DNA of 64,000 nt from Actinomycetota bacterium (GTDB lineage Bacteria; Actinomycetota; Actinomycetes; Mycobacteriales; Mycobacteriaceae): contig JAFDWN010000010.1 of the NCBI GenBank assembly GCA_018268465.1, positions 27,664 through 91,663 on the forward strand. The letters are read 5' to 3'. The stretch's first letter is position 1, and every line of letters begins with the position of its first letter. Shown here piece after piece: positions 54,783-62,567 of the stretch. The translations under genes and the position numbers were made by a program. Below the pieces are notes generated by a model that saw only the letters and a list, made by a program, of their open reading frames with translations, was not told the DNA's origin and ran no database searches.

Positions 54783-55891
54783 CCGTGCTGCCCAGAGCTT
54801 TTCGACCGACACGCATCGAGGAGCTGCGTGCGCGCTACACCGCGGCCGCGGACAACGGTTTCTTCGGGCCCGGCTCGGTGACCTGGAAGGTGTGGTCCTA
54901 CCCGAGTTCGATCGTGATCGGGTTCTCCCGAGCGGTGACCATCGAGCAGCTCGACCCCAACCTCAACGCCGCCGTGGAGATCAGCGGCGGCGTGCGCTAC
55001 CGGCCCCGGACCCGTTACGAGCGCACCATGCGCTACTTCGCGCTGGCCGCGTTCGGTGACACCGAGACGGCCACGAAGGCCGCCGATGTGCTGGTCAAGG
55101 TTCACTCCAAGGCGATCGGCACCGACCCGGTCACCGGCGGCCGATACGACGCGAACAATCCCGCGTCGCAGCTGTGGATCCACGTCACCGCATGGCATTC
55201 CATCCTGTACTGCTACGAACAATTCGGCCCGGGCACACTGACCGAAACCGAGGAACGTCAGTACTGGGACGAATGCGCACGCGCCGCGCAGCTGCAGACC
55301 ATCGACCCGGCCGACGTGCCCCGCACCCGCGACGAGGTCCGCGCCTACTTCGAGCAGTGGCGCCCCCGGCTGGCCGCCTCCGAGCTGGCGCAGTCGATGA
55401 CCGATTTCATCCTGCATACCGAGGTGGCGTTTCCCGACGACCTGCCGCGCTTCGCCGAGCCGGCCCGCGTCCCGCTGGCACGGTTGTTCCGGATGGCCGT
55501 CATCGCCACCTATCCGCCCCACATCCGGCGGTTGTTCGGCCTGTCGCAGTCGCGGGTCACCGACTTGGCGATCCGGGCGTTCTTCCGCGCACACTTCGCG
55601 GTCATCGCCCGCACCCCGTGGCTCTACCTGCGACTGCTGGAGCTCATCGTCCCGACGACGGCGCCGATCGCGGCGCCCGTCGTACTCGGCATCCCGGCGG
55701 CGTCGGACGTCACCATGACGCCGCGGGAAGCGCAGGCGCGCTACGGCTACGACAGCCCGGCCGAGGCCCACCGGGAGCTGCGGGCACAGCAAGAGCAGCG
55801 TGTGTTCGCGCGGGGTGAATCGCCAAGCGACGCAGGCCTCGTCGAATCCGAGGCACATATCGGCGCGATGGGGTCGCCGGCGGCCCGGTAG
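54779..55891 (+). CDS. MpaB-family oxygenase (DUF2236)
   Basis: A 370-residue protein of the MpaB/latex-clearing-protein family, heme-dependent oxygenases or related proteins. Seen are the N-terminal FGPGSVTWKVWSYPSSIVIG, the heme-region pattern YERTMRYFALAAFGD, VHSKAIGTDPVTGGRYDANNP and WIHVTAWHSILYCYEQFG, whose histidine is a candidate heme ligand. It contains no signal peptide. Mycobacteria carry many such genes next to TetR regulators; substrates are mostly unknown. Translationally coupled to the TetR gene. Confidence 0.8.
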   Translation: MTVLPRAFRPTRIEELRARYTAAADNGFFGPGSVTWKVWSYPSSIVIGFSRAVTIEQLDPNLNAAVEISGGVRYRPRTRYERTMRYFALAAFGDTETATKAADVLVKVHSKAIGTDPVTGGRYDANNPASQLWIHVTAWHSILYCYEQFGPGTLTETEERQYWDECARAAQLQTIDPADVPRTRDEVRAYFEQWRPRLAASELAQSMTDFILHTEVAFPDDLPRFAEPARVPLARLFRMAVIATYPPHIRRLFGLSQSRVTDLAIRAFFRAHFAVIARTPWLYLRLLELIVPTTAPIAAPVVLGIPAASDVTMTPREAQARYGYDSPAEAHRELRAQQEQRVFARGESPSDAGLVESEAHIGAMGSPAAR

Positions 55892-55898
55892 CGGCCCG

Positions 55899-57173
55899 TC
55901 ACGAGTGCGGGGCCGCCCGACGGCGGTTTCGGCGTGGGGCCGCACCGAACCGCGGCACCGCGCACAGTCCGTCGTGGCGCGCCGCGGTGACCGCACCGCG
56001 GATCGGCCCCGCCAGGGCCGCGAACGACGCGGAGTCCAGCAGCATCGGGGTCAGCAAACGGTTGTGCACGAAGGCGAACGAACTGACCGATCCCGGGTCG
56101 GCCCAGCCCAGCGTGCCGCCCAGACCCATATGGCCGAAACCCTTGAGCAGACCGGGAATCGGCGATTCGTGATAGCCGAGGTGGAATGGCATCGGCATGA
56201 CGACGTTCAGATCCGGCCACGGCCTCGGCGCCCCCGCCAGGCCGCCCGCCAAATCGGGCGACAGGTACGGCCTCTCATCGATCCGGCCGTTGCCGGCCAA
56301 CGCCGCGTACATTTTGGCCAGCCCACGCGCGGTGACCACGCCGTTCGCGGCAGGCACCTCCGCGTCGAGAAATGCGATGTCCCCCTGCAGGAGTGACACC
56401 ACCCCGGGAAAGTACATCGCACCGAACACACCCGACAGCGGCAGACCGGCCACCTTCGGTGCGACGACGTCGAACAGCGGGATACGCGGCATGGTCTGCG
56501 GCAGCAGGATCTCCGCGGCGGCGGTGGGCGACCCGGCGGGAGGGCGGCCCAGATGCAGGCCGTCGGTGCCGAGCGGGACCGCGACCTCCGCACGGATGAG
56601 ATCGCGCATGCCCGACCCGGTGACGGCCCTGGCCAATCCCGACAGCAGCCACCCGTAGGTCAGCGCATGGTAGGCCGGCCAGCCGCGCAGGCGACCGACC
56701 GGCGCGGCGGCCAGCCGCTCCTCCATCTGGACATGGTCGAGCAGTTCGTCTCTGCCCACCCCCTTCAACTGGGACAACCCGGCCCGGTGCCGCATCACCT
56801 CGCGAAGCGTGATGTCGGCTTTTCCGTTCGCCCCGAACGCCGGCCAGAACTCGGCAACGGGCACGTCATACTGCAGCAGCCCACGGTCGACGAGGCGGTG
56901 GATGACCGCGGCCGTGACACCTTTCGTCGCCGAGAACACCACCGCACCCGTGTCGGCCGTCCACGCCACCTCCCCGGCGCGGTCGGACCACCCCGTCCAC
57001 ACGTCGACGACCGGCACACCGTCGGCGTATACGGTCAGGGCGCCGCCGCCGAACCGCCGTCCCGGGAACAGCCTGGCGAAGATGCGCAGCACCCCGGCGA
57101 ATCGCGGATCAGCGGCCCCCTGGACACCGCGGGGCAGGCCCGCGCCGGGCCGGAGGAGTTCGCCGTGGGTCAT
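55899..57173 (-). CDS. Serine esterase of the beta-lactamase-like (EstB/LipE) family
   Basis: A 424-residue beta-lactamase-fold hydrolase. The SxxK nucleophile motif is FSATKGVTA and the Tyr of the second motif lies in YHALTYGWLLSG, as in class C-like esterases. HMGLGGTLGWADP replaces the KTG motif, so an esterase rather than a penicillinase is expected. No signal peptide. It ends 7 nt from the convergent MpaB gene. Upstream, 54 nt away on the same strand, is a flavin monooxygenase, so it may hydrolyse an ester made by that enzyme. Confidence 0.83.
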   Translation of the reverse strand: MTHGELLRPGAGLPRGVQGAADPRFAGVLRIFARLFPGRRFGGGALTVYADGVPVVDVWTGWSDRAGEVAWTADTGAVVFSATKGVTAAVIHRLVDRGLLQYDVPVAEFWPAFGANGKADITLREVMRHRAGLSQLKGVGRDELLDHVQMEERLAAAPVGRLRGWPAYHALTYGWLLSGLARAVTGSGMRDLIRAEVAVPLGTDGLHLGRPPAGSPTAAAEILLPQTMPRIPLFDVVAPKVAGLPLSGVFGAMYFPGVVSLLQGDIAFLDAEVPAANGVVTARGLAKMYAALAGNGRIDERPYLSPDLAGGLAGAPRPWPDLNVVMPMPFHLGYHESPIPGLLKGFGHMGLGGTLGWADPGSVSSFAFVHNRLLTPMLLDSASFAALAGPIRGAVTAARHDGLCAVPRFGAAPRRNRRRAAPHS

Positions 57174-57227
57174 AGCGGTACCGATGATGCGTCATCCGCG
57201 GCCCGCGGACGACCGGAATCGGGGTGA

Positions 57228-58979
57228 TCACTGTGAATCCAGTGCCAGACGCAGCTGCAGCGCCAGCACCTTCGAGTAGGTGCGGCACATCTGGAAGTTG
57301 CCCGCGGAGAACCACAGTCCGCGCTGTGCGGTCGGGCGCCACATATTGCGCAGCTCGCCGCCGTCGTCGTAGCCCCAGACCGGTCCGACGGCGTCGGCGA
57401 CGCCGTCGCCCATGAGCCGCCGGACGTTCTCCTGCTGGTCGAGGAATCCGGTGGCGAGGATGACGACGTCGGCAGCCAGCAGCGACCCGTCACGCATCGC
57501 CACGCCGCCGGCGACGAAGCGGTCGACGTCGGCGAACTGGACCAAGCCGATCTCACCGGAGACCAGCAGCTCCGAGCAACCGACGTTGAGGTAGTAGCCG
57601 CCACCGCGCCGCATGAACTTCATCAGCTGGCCGGTCTCGTCGTGGCCGTAGTCGGTGCGGAAACCGACGCCCTCCAGCGCCGCGATCAGATCCTTGTCGA
57701 ACTCGCGGATCCGTCGCGTCATCTGCTGACTTCCGGCCACCAGGTCGGGATAGGGCACCGACAGTCCGATCAGATCGGAGTCCTCGAGCGTCGGGGCGGT
57801 CAGATAGGACTCGTCGACGGCGGCGGCGCTGGGATCCATGCTGACAACGGTCGTCGAACTGCGCTGGACCATCGTCACCTGCACACCGTTGGCGTGCAGG
57901 TCCTGCGCGACGTCATGGCTGCTGTTGCCCGTCCCGATGACGACGACCTTCTTGCCGACATAGTCGGCGCCGGCGGTGTACACGCTGGAGTGCAGCACCT
58001 CGCCGGCGAAATCCCCGAGCCCGGGCAGCTCCGGCCGGTGCGCGATACCACTGACACCGGTGGCCAGCACGATGTGGCGGGGCCGGACGACCCGGCCGGT
58101 GCCGTCGGGTCCGCTGATGGTCGCCGTCCATGTGCCGGTCGCGTCGTCGAACTCCGCGCCGATCAGCCGCGAAGATCCCCAGAAGTTGATCTCCATGGCG
58201 TCGACGTAGGTCTCGAACCAGCCGGCGAGTTTGTCCTTGGGCACGAACACCGGCCACGTCGCCGGGAACGGCAGATACGGCATGTCGTTGAGCCAGATCG
58301 CATTGTGCAGGGTCAGTGCGTGATAGCGCTTGCGCCAGTTGTCGCCCGGCTTCTCGTAGGCGTCGACCACCAGCGTGTCCACATCGAGCTGGCCCAGGCG
58401 CGCGGCGAGCGCCAGCCCGGTCTGACCGCCGCCGACCACGAGCACCTGCGGGTCGTGATCGGCGTAGGCTCGCGCGGCCGCCCGCCGATCCAGCCAGTTC
58501 GGCCCCCCGAACTTCGACGAATCCGCCTGTCCGGTAGGACGATTCGCATCTGTACGCTCCGGGTACCCGGCCAGCCCGTCGAGTAGCGTGAACAGGTTGC
58601 GGGCCCGGTATCCGGTCCGCTCGTCGGGCACCAGCCGCACCACACCCAGGCCACTGCCGGCGGGCAGGTCGAAGGCGAAGACCGCTTCGACCGATTCCAC
58701 CCCGTTGCGCGTCACCACCCGGGGTTCGACGTGGCCCGGGGCGAGACGGAAGTTCGCCGCGTTCACCACCCGTTGGCGCCCGCCGAGTTCCGCGGCGATG
58801 CGGTCCGCGGCGACGGTGCGCAGGTCACCGGTGAACGCGACGGCGTCTCGCCACCAGCAGTCCGGGTGGAACAGGTCTTCGGTGTCCAGGGCGTCGAGCC
58901 GTAGCGCGGCCTCGAGCCTGGACAGCCACAGCGCGGCGGCCTCCCGGCAGCCGATCTCCTGGTCAACTGTTGTCGTCAT
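57228..58979 (-). CDS. FMO-type flavin monooxygenase with N-terminal NTF2-like domain
   Basis: A 583-residue NADPH/FAD enzyme. The first about 140 residues form a SnoaL/NTF2-like domain (REAAALWLSRLEAALRLDAL ... HPDCWWRDAVAFTGDLRT). An FMO core follows, with the FAD loop VLVVGGGQTGLALAARL (GGGQTG at 183-188), the fingerprint DFAGEVLHSSVYTAG and the NADPH loop VVIGTGNSSHDVA. The H-x3-Y form of the fingerprint matches flavin monooxygenases rather than type I Baeyer-Villiger enzymes, although some FMOs make esters. ATG 58979 is fixed by GGAGG 8 nt upstream; a longer start at 58997 lacks a ribosome site. Confidence 0.85.
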   Translation of the reverse strand: MTTTVDQEIGCREAAALWLSRLEAALRLDALDTEDLFHPDCWWRDAVAFTGDLRTVAADRIAAELGGRQRVVNAANFRLAPGHVEPRVVTRNGVESVEAVFAFDLPAGSGLGVVRLVPDERTGYRARNLFTLLDGLAGYPERTDANRPTGQADSSKFGGPNWLDRRAAARAYADHDPQVLVVGGGQTGLALAARLGQLDVDTLVVDAYEKPGDNWRKRYHALTLHNAIWLNDMPYLPFPATWPVFVPKDKLAGWFETYVDAMEINFWGSSRLIGAEFDDATGTWTATISGPDGTGRVVRPRHIVLATGVSGIAHRPELPGLGDFAGEVLHSSVYTAGADYVGKKVVVIGTGNSSHDVAQDLHANGVQVTMVQRSSTTVVSMDPSAAAVDESYLTAPTLEDSDLIGLSVPYPDLVAGSQQMTRRIREFDKDLIAALEGVGFRTDYGHDETGQLMKFMRRGGGYYLNVGCSELLVSGEIGLVQFADVDRFVAGGVAMRDGSLLAADVVILATGFLDQQENVRRLMGDGVADAVGPVWGYDDGGELRNMWRPTAQRGLWFSAGNFQMCRTYSKVLALQLRLALDSQ

Positions 58980-59014
58980 GTCTTGTGCCTCCGTCATTTT
59001 CGAAGTTCGGCGGT

Positions 59015-60067
59015 TCAGGGGATGAGTCGCATCGTGCGCAGCATGTCGATGTTCTCGACGAAGCTCTGGTGGGTGTCGATGCAGCCGGTGAAACCGGCCT
59101 GCCGGATCTTGATCGTGCTCTGCACCATGTCGCAGTCCGTGGCGAACCATCCGTCGACGAACGGCCAGGACACCGCTTGTGCCAGCGTCAGGGGAACCAG
59201 CCCGTGTTCGGCGACGATGCGGTCCCACGTACGCGCCTTGTCGGCCATCTGTTCACCCAGCGACATCGGCTGCGGCGCAGCGGTTCCCATATCGAACGCG
59301 GCGGCGATGTCCGGCCACAGATGCTGCCAGCGGAAGTTGTCGCCGTTGGTGACGTTGAACACCGCCCCGTCGGCGCTCACCGCATCCAGCGCCCACACTG
59401 CCGCGTCGGCCACCACGCGGGCGTCGGTCGCCTGGTGCAGCGCGGTCCACGCGCCGGGTGTCCCCGGGAATCTCAGGGGGACACCCGCGGCCTTGCACAC
59501 CGTCGCGTAGACCGCGATGCCCGAGAGCATATTCATCGGCGAACCGATACTCGGTCCGATGACCGCGTCCGGCCGCAGGACGGTCGCGGTGTAGCCGTGG
59601 CGCTCGGCGTGCTCGAACAGCACATCCTCCTGGTCGTTGTAGAAGATCGGTCCCAGGAACCGCGGATCGCACTCCTTGGCGGGAGTCTTGTAGTGGCCCA
59701 GGTGTTCACCGTAAGACTTGCCCCCGCCGATGAGAACCACCCGTCGCAGCGGGTTTCCCCCGGCGACCAGCGCGTCGAGGAGGTTGGTCAGCATCGCGAC
59801 GTTGGGCCGCACCGTCTCGGACATCGTGGGCTTCTCGACATATGCGGCGTAGACGGCCGTGTCGATGTCGCGGTGTGCCGACAATGCGGCGACCGTCCCG
59901 GCGGCGTCGAGCAGGTCGACCGCGACGTGGGCGCCGACGGCTGCGCCGTCGTGCCGCACCGGGCCCCGGCGCGCGACCGTCACCACCGCTGCGCCGGACT
60001 TGGCCAGCGCCCGGGTGACGGCGCCGCCGATCACACCGTGCGCCCCTGCCACCACTGTTGTGCTCAT
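59015..60067 (-). CDS. PRISE-type NAD(P)-dependent reductase (progesterone 5-beta-reductase-like SDR)
   Basis: A 350-residue extended SDR. The nucleotide loop is VVAGAHGVIGGAVTRAL; the motif GPIFYNDQEDVLFEHAERHG carries the catalytic Tyr of the PRISE group (progesterone 5-beta-reductase/iridoid synthase-like enzymes), which reduce enone C=C bonds. VLRPDAVIGPSIGSPMNML and the late WPFVDGWFATDCDMVQSTIKIRQAGF are also characteristic. The start overlaps the aldehyde dehydrogenase stop by one base. Probable role: reduction of an enone or related carbonyl in the same pathway. Confidence 0.8.
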   Translation of the reverse strand: MSTTVVAGAHGVIGGAVTRALAKSGAAVVTVARRGPVRHDGAAVGAHVAVDLLDAAGTVAALSAHRDIDTAVYAAYVEKPTMSETVRPNVAMLTNLLDALVAGGNPLRRVVLIGGGKSYGEHLGHYKTPAKECDPRFLGPIFYNDQEDVLFEHAERHGYTATVLRPDAVIGPSIGSPMNMLSGIAVYATVCKAAGVPLRFPGTPGAWTALHQATDARVVADAAVWALDAVSADGAVFNVTNGDNFRWQHLWPDIAAAFDMGTAAPQPMSLGEQMADKARTWDRIVAEHGLVPLTLAQAVSWPFVDGWFATDCDMVQSTIKIRQAGFTGCIDTHQSFVENIDMLRTMRLIP

Positions 60068-61548
60068 CAGATCGCGACCTTTCGTGGACGCACTCCCGCA
60101 TGGAGTGCCAGGTATTTGGTCTCGAGGTATTCGGCGATACCCTCCGGCCCGCCCTCACGCCCGAAACCGGAGTGTTTGACGCCGCCGAACGGTGCGGCGA
60201 CGTTGGCGACAGTGCCCTGGTTGACCGCGACCATCCCGGCCTCCAGCAGCTCGGCGGTCGTCAGCGCCCGATCCAGGTCGCGGGTGTAGACGTAGGCGGC
60301 GAGCCCGAAACTGGTCGCGTTGGCACGCTCGATCGCCTCGGCGTCCGCGTCGAACGCGACGACGGGTGCCACCGGCCCGAAGATCTCCTCGGCCAGCAGC
60401 CGCGCGCCGTCGGCAACCTGCACGACGGTGGGTTCCAGGAAGTGCCCGGCACGCCGGAGGGTGCGGCCACCGGTCAACACCCGGCCCCCGCCCGCGACGG
60501 CGTCGTCCACCAACTCCCCCACGCTGCCCAGCTGGGCGGCGTCGATGAGCGGCCCGACGTCGGTGTCCGGCTCGATGCCGGGCCCGACGCGCAGGCCCGC
60601 GAATCTGTCCGCCAGCGCCGCGGCGAACTCCGGCGCCAGCGAGCGGTGGACGTACATGCGGTTGGCACTGGTGCAGGCCTCGCCGTTGTTGCGCAGCTTG
60701 GCCACCACCGCACCCTCGACCGCCGCCTGCACATCGGCGTCGGCGAAGACGATGAACGGGGCGTTGCCGCCCAGCTCCATCGACACCCGCAGCAGCTGAT
60801 CGGCCGACTGGCGCACCAGCTGCTGTCCGACCTCCGTCGATCCGGTGAACGAGATCTTGCGCAGCCGTGGGTCTTTCATCAACGTCGCGACCATGTCGCG
60901 GGACCGGCTGGTCACCACGACGTTGACGACGCCGGCCGGAACACCGCTGCGGTGCAGAATCTCGGCGAGCGCGAGCATGCTCAGTGGCGTCTGCGCCGCG
61001 GGTTTGACCACACAGGTGCAGCCGGCCGCGAGCGCAGGGCCGATCTTGCGGGCACCCATGGCCAGTGGGAAGTTCCACGGGGTGACGAACAGGCACGGAC
61101 CGACCGGCTGTGCCAGGGTCAGGACGCGGCCGACGCCGTTCTCGGGATGCGCGGTCCTGCCGCCGATCCGCACCGCCTCCTCCGCGTACCACCGCAGGTA
61201 GTCCGCGGCGTAGGTCACCTCGTCCAGCGCTTGCCGATAGGGTTTGCCCATCTCGAGGGTGACCACGGTCGCGAGATGTCCGGCACGTTCGCGCATCAGT
61301 TCCGAGGCCGCGCGCAGCACCTCGGCACGCCGCCGCGGCGGTGTGTACGCCCAGTCCGATTGGGCTGCCGCGGCGGCGTCGAGCGCCGCGAGCGCATCGT
61401 CGCTGCCGGCGTCGGCCACCTCGGCGAGCGGTCGTTCGGTCGCGGGATCCTCCACGGTCAGTGTCCGGCCGGTCCGCGCGGCGCCGAAGACGCCGCCGAT
61501 GAACAGTCCCGTTGGCGTTCCCGCGATCTCGTCGGTCACCAGGGTCAT
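60067..61548 (-). CDS. Aldehyde dehydrogenase (succinate-semialdehyde dehydrogenase-like)
   Basis: A 493-residue NAD(P)-dependent dehydrogenase. It contains FVTPWNFPLAMGARKIGPALAAGC in outline, the Glu motif VSMELGGNAPFIVF, the catalytic Cys in NNGEACTSANRMYVH and VNQGTVANVAAPFGGVKHSGFGREG. The closest named group is GabD-type succinate-semialdehyde dehydrogenase, but the true aldehyde is unknown. It overlaps the ABC permease gene by 4 bp (ATGA) and the PRISE gene by 1 base, so it is firmly inside the operon. Confidence 0.9.
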   Translation of the reverse strand: MTLVTDEIAGTPTGLFIGGVFGAARTGRTLTVEDPATERPLAEVADAGSDDALAALDAAAAAQSDWAYTPPRRRAEVLRAASELMRERAGHLATVVTLEMGKPYRQALDEVTYAADYLRWYAEEAVRIGGRTAHPENGVGRVLTLAQPVGPCLFVTPWNFPLAMGARKIGPALAAGCTCVVKPAAQTPLSMLALAEILHRSGVPAGVVNVVVTSRSRDMVATLMKDPRLRKISFTGSTEVGQQLVRQSADQLLRVSMELGGNAPFIVFADADVQAAVEGAVVAKLRNNGEACTSANRMYVHRSLAPEFAAALADRFAGLRVGPGIEPDTDVGPLIDAAQLGSVGELVDDAVAGGGRVLTGGRTLRRAGHFLEPTVVQVADGARLLAEEIFGPVAPVVAFDADAEAIERANATSFGLAAYVYTRDLDRALTTAELLEAGMVAVNQGTVANVAAPFGGVKHSGFGREGGPEGIAEYLETKYLALHAGVRPRKVAI

Positions 61549-62567
61549 GCGGAATCCCTCGCGGCGCGGGTGCGGAGTTTGTCCAATGCGACGGCGAGGA
61601 CGATCACGACACCTTGGATGATCTGCTGGTAGAACGACGACACGTCCAGCAACGTCATACCGTTGATGAGCACACCGATGATGGCCGCACCGACGAGGGT
61701 GCCGATCAGCGAGCCGCGCCCGCCCATCAGCGACGTGCCGCCGAGCACGACCGCGGCGATCGCCGACAGTTCGTAACCGGTGCCCAGATCGGGCACCGCG
61801 CTCTGCAGCCTCGCCGAGGCGATCACTCCGCCGATGCCGGCGCAGAGTCCCGAGATGACGTAGACACTCAGCAGGACCCGCTTGACCGGTATTCCGGCCA
61901 GCCGCGCCGCCTCCGCGTTACCGCCGACAGCGGTCACCCAGCGGCCGAAGAGCGTGCGGTTCAACGCGTACCAGCCGACGGCGAATACCGCGACCATGAT
62001 CAGGACGGGGACCGGAATCCCGAGAAGCGAACCGTGGCCGAGCACGGCGTAGTTGAGCGTCGTCGAGAACATCGTGGTGCCGTCGGTGCCGACGTAGGTG
62101 ATCCCCCGCAGGTACGTCAGTGCGGCGAGGGTGACGATGAACGAGGCCAAGCCGACCCTCGCGACCAGCACCCCGTTGACGGCCCCGATCACCACTCCGG
62201 TCAGCAGCGCGCCGAGAATGGCCAGCGGCGCGGGAAATCCGTTCATGGCCAGCGACACCGCGACGAAGGCGGTCACTCCGACAGCCGAGCCCACGGACAG
62301 GTCGATCCCCGCGGTAATGATGACGAAGGTCAGTCCCGCACCGAGGATCGCGGTCACCGAGATCTGGCGGGCCACGTCGAGCAGGTTGTCCGGGGTGGCG
62401 AAGTTGGGTGCGGTGACGGCGAACAGCACCACCAGGCACGCCAGAGCGCCGGCCACACCGAGGCGGTCGGTGAGCGCGCGCAGCCCTGCGCGCAGCCGCG
62501 CTGCCGAAGTCGTGGTCTTCTCGGGTATTCCGGGTGGCGACGCGGGCGCCGCACAGTCGATCGTCAT
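61545..62567 (-). CDS. Ribose/xylose-type ABC transporter permease
   Basis: A 340-residue inner-membrane permease with about 9-10 helices, BPD_transp_2 family (RbsC-like). Typical is [22 protein letters not shown], then [27 protein letters not shown] and [29 protein letters not shown] in outline. It overlaps the ATPase gene by 4 bp upstream and the aldehyde dehydrogenase downstream by 4 bp. The solute-binding protein must be outside the window. Substrate could be a sugar, polyol or other small molecule; the rest of the operon does not look sugar-specific. Confidence 0.9.
   Translation of the reverse strand: MTIDCAAPASPPGIPEKTTTSAARLRAGLRALTDRLGVAGALACLVVLFAVTAPNFATPDNLLDVARQISVTAILGAGLTFVIITAGIDLSVGSAVGVTAFVAVSLAMNGFPAPLAILGALLTGVVIGAVNGVLVARVGLASFIVTLAALTYLRGITYVGTDGTTMFSTTLNYAVLGHGSLLGIPVPVLIMVAVFAVGWYALNRTLFGRWVTAVGGNAEAARLAGIPVKRVLLSVYVISGLCAGIGGVIASARLQSAVPDLGTGYELSAIAAVVLGGTSLMGGRGSLIGTLVGAAIIGVLINGMTLLDVSSFYQQIIQGVVIVLAVALDKLRTRAARDSA

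Noticed and set aside
55899-57173. Beta-lactamase conferring penicillin resistance
   Set aside because: It has SxxK but lacks YxN and KTG in the expected form and has no signal peptide; an intracellular esterase is more likely.
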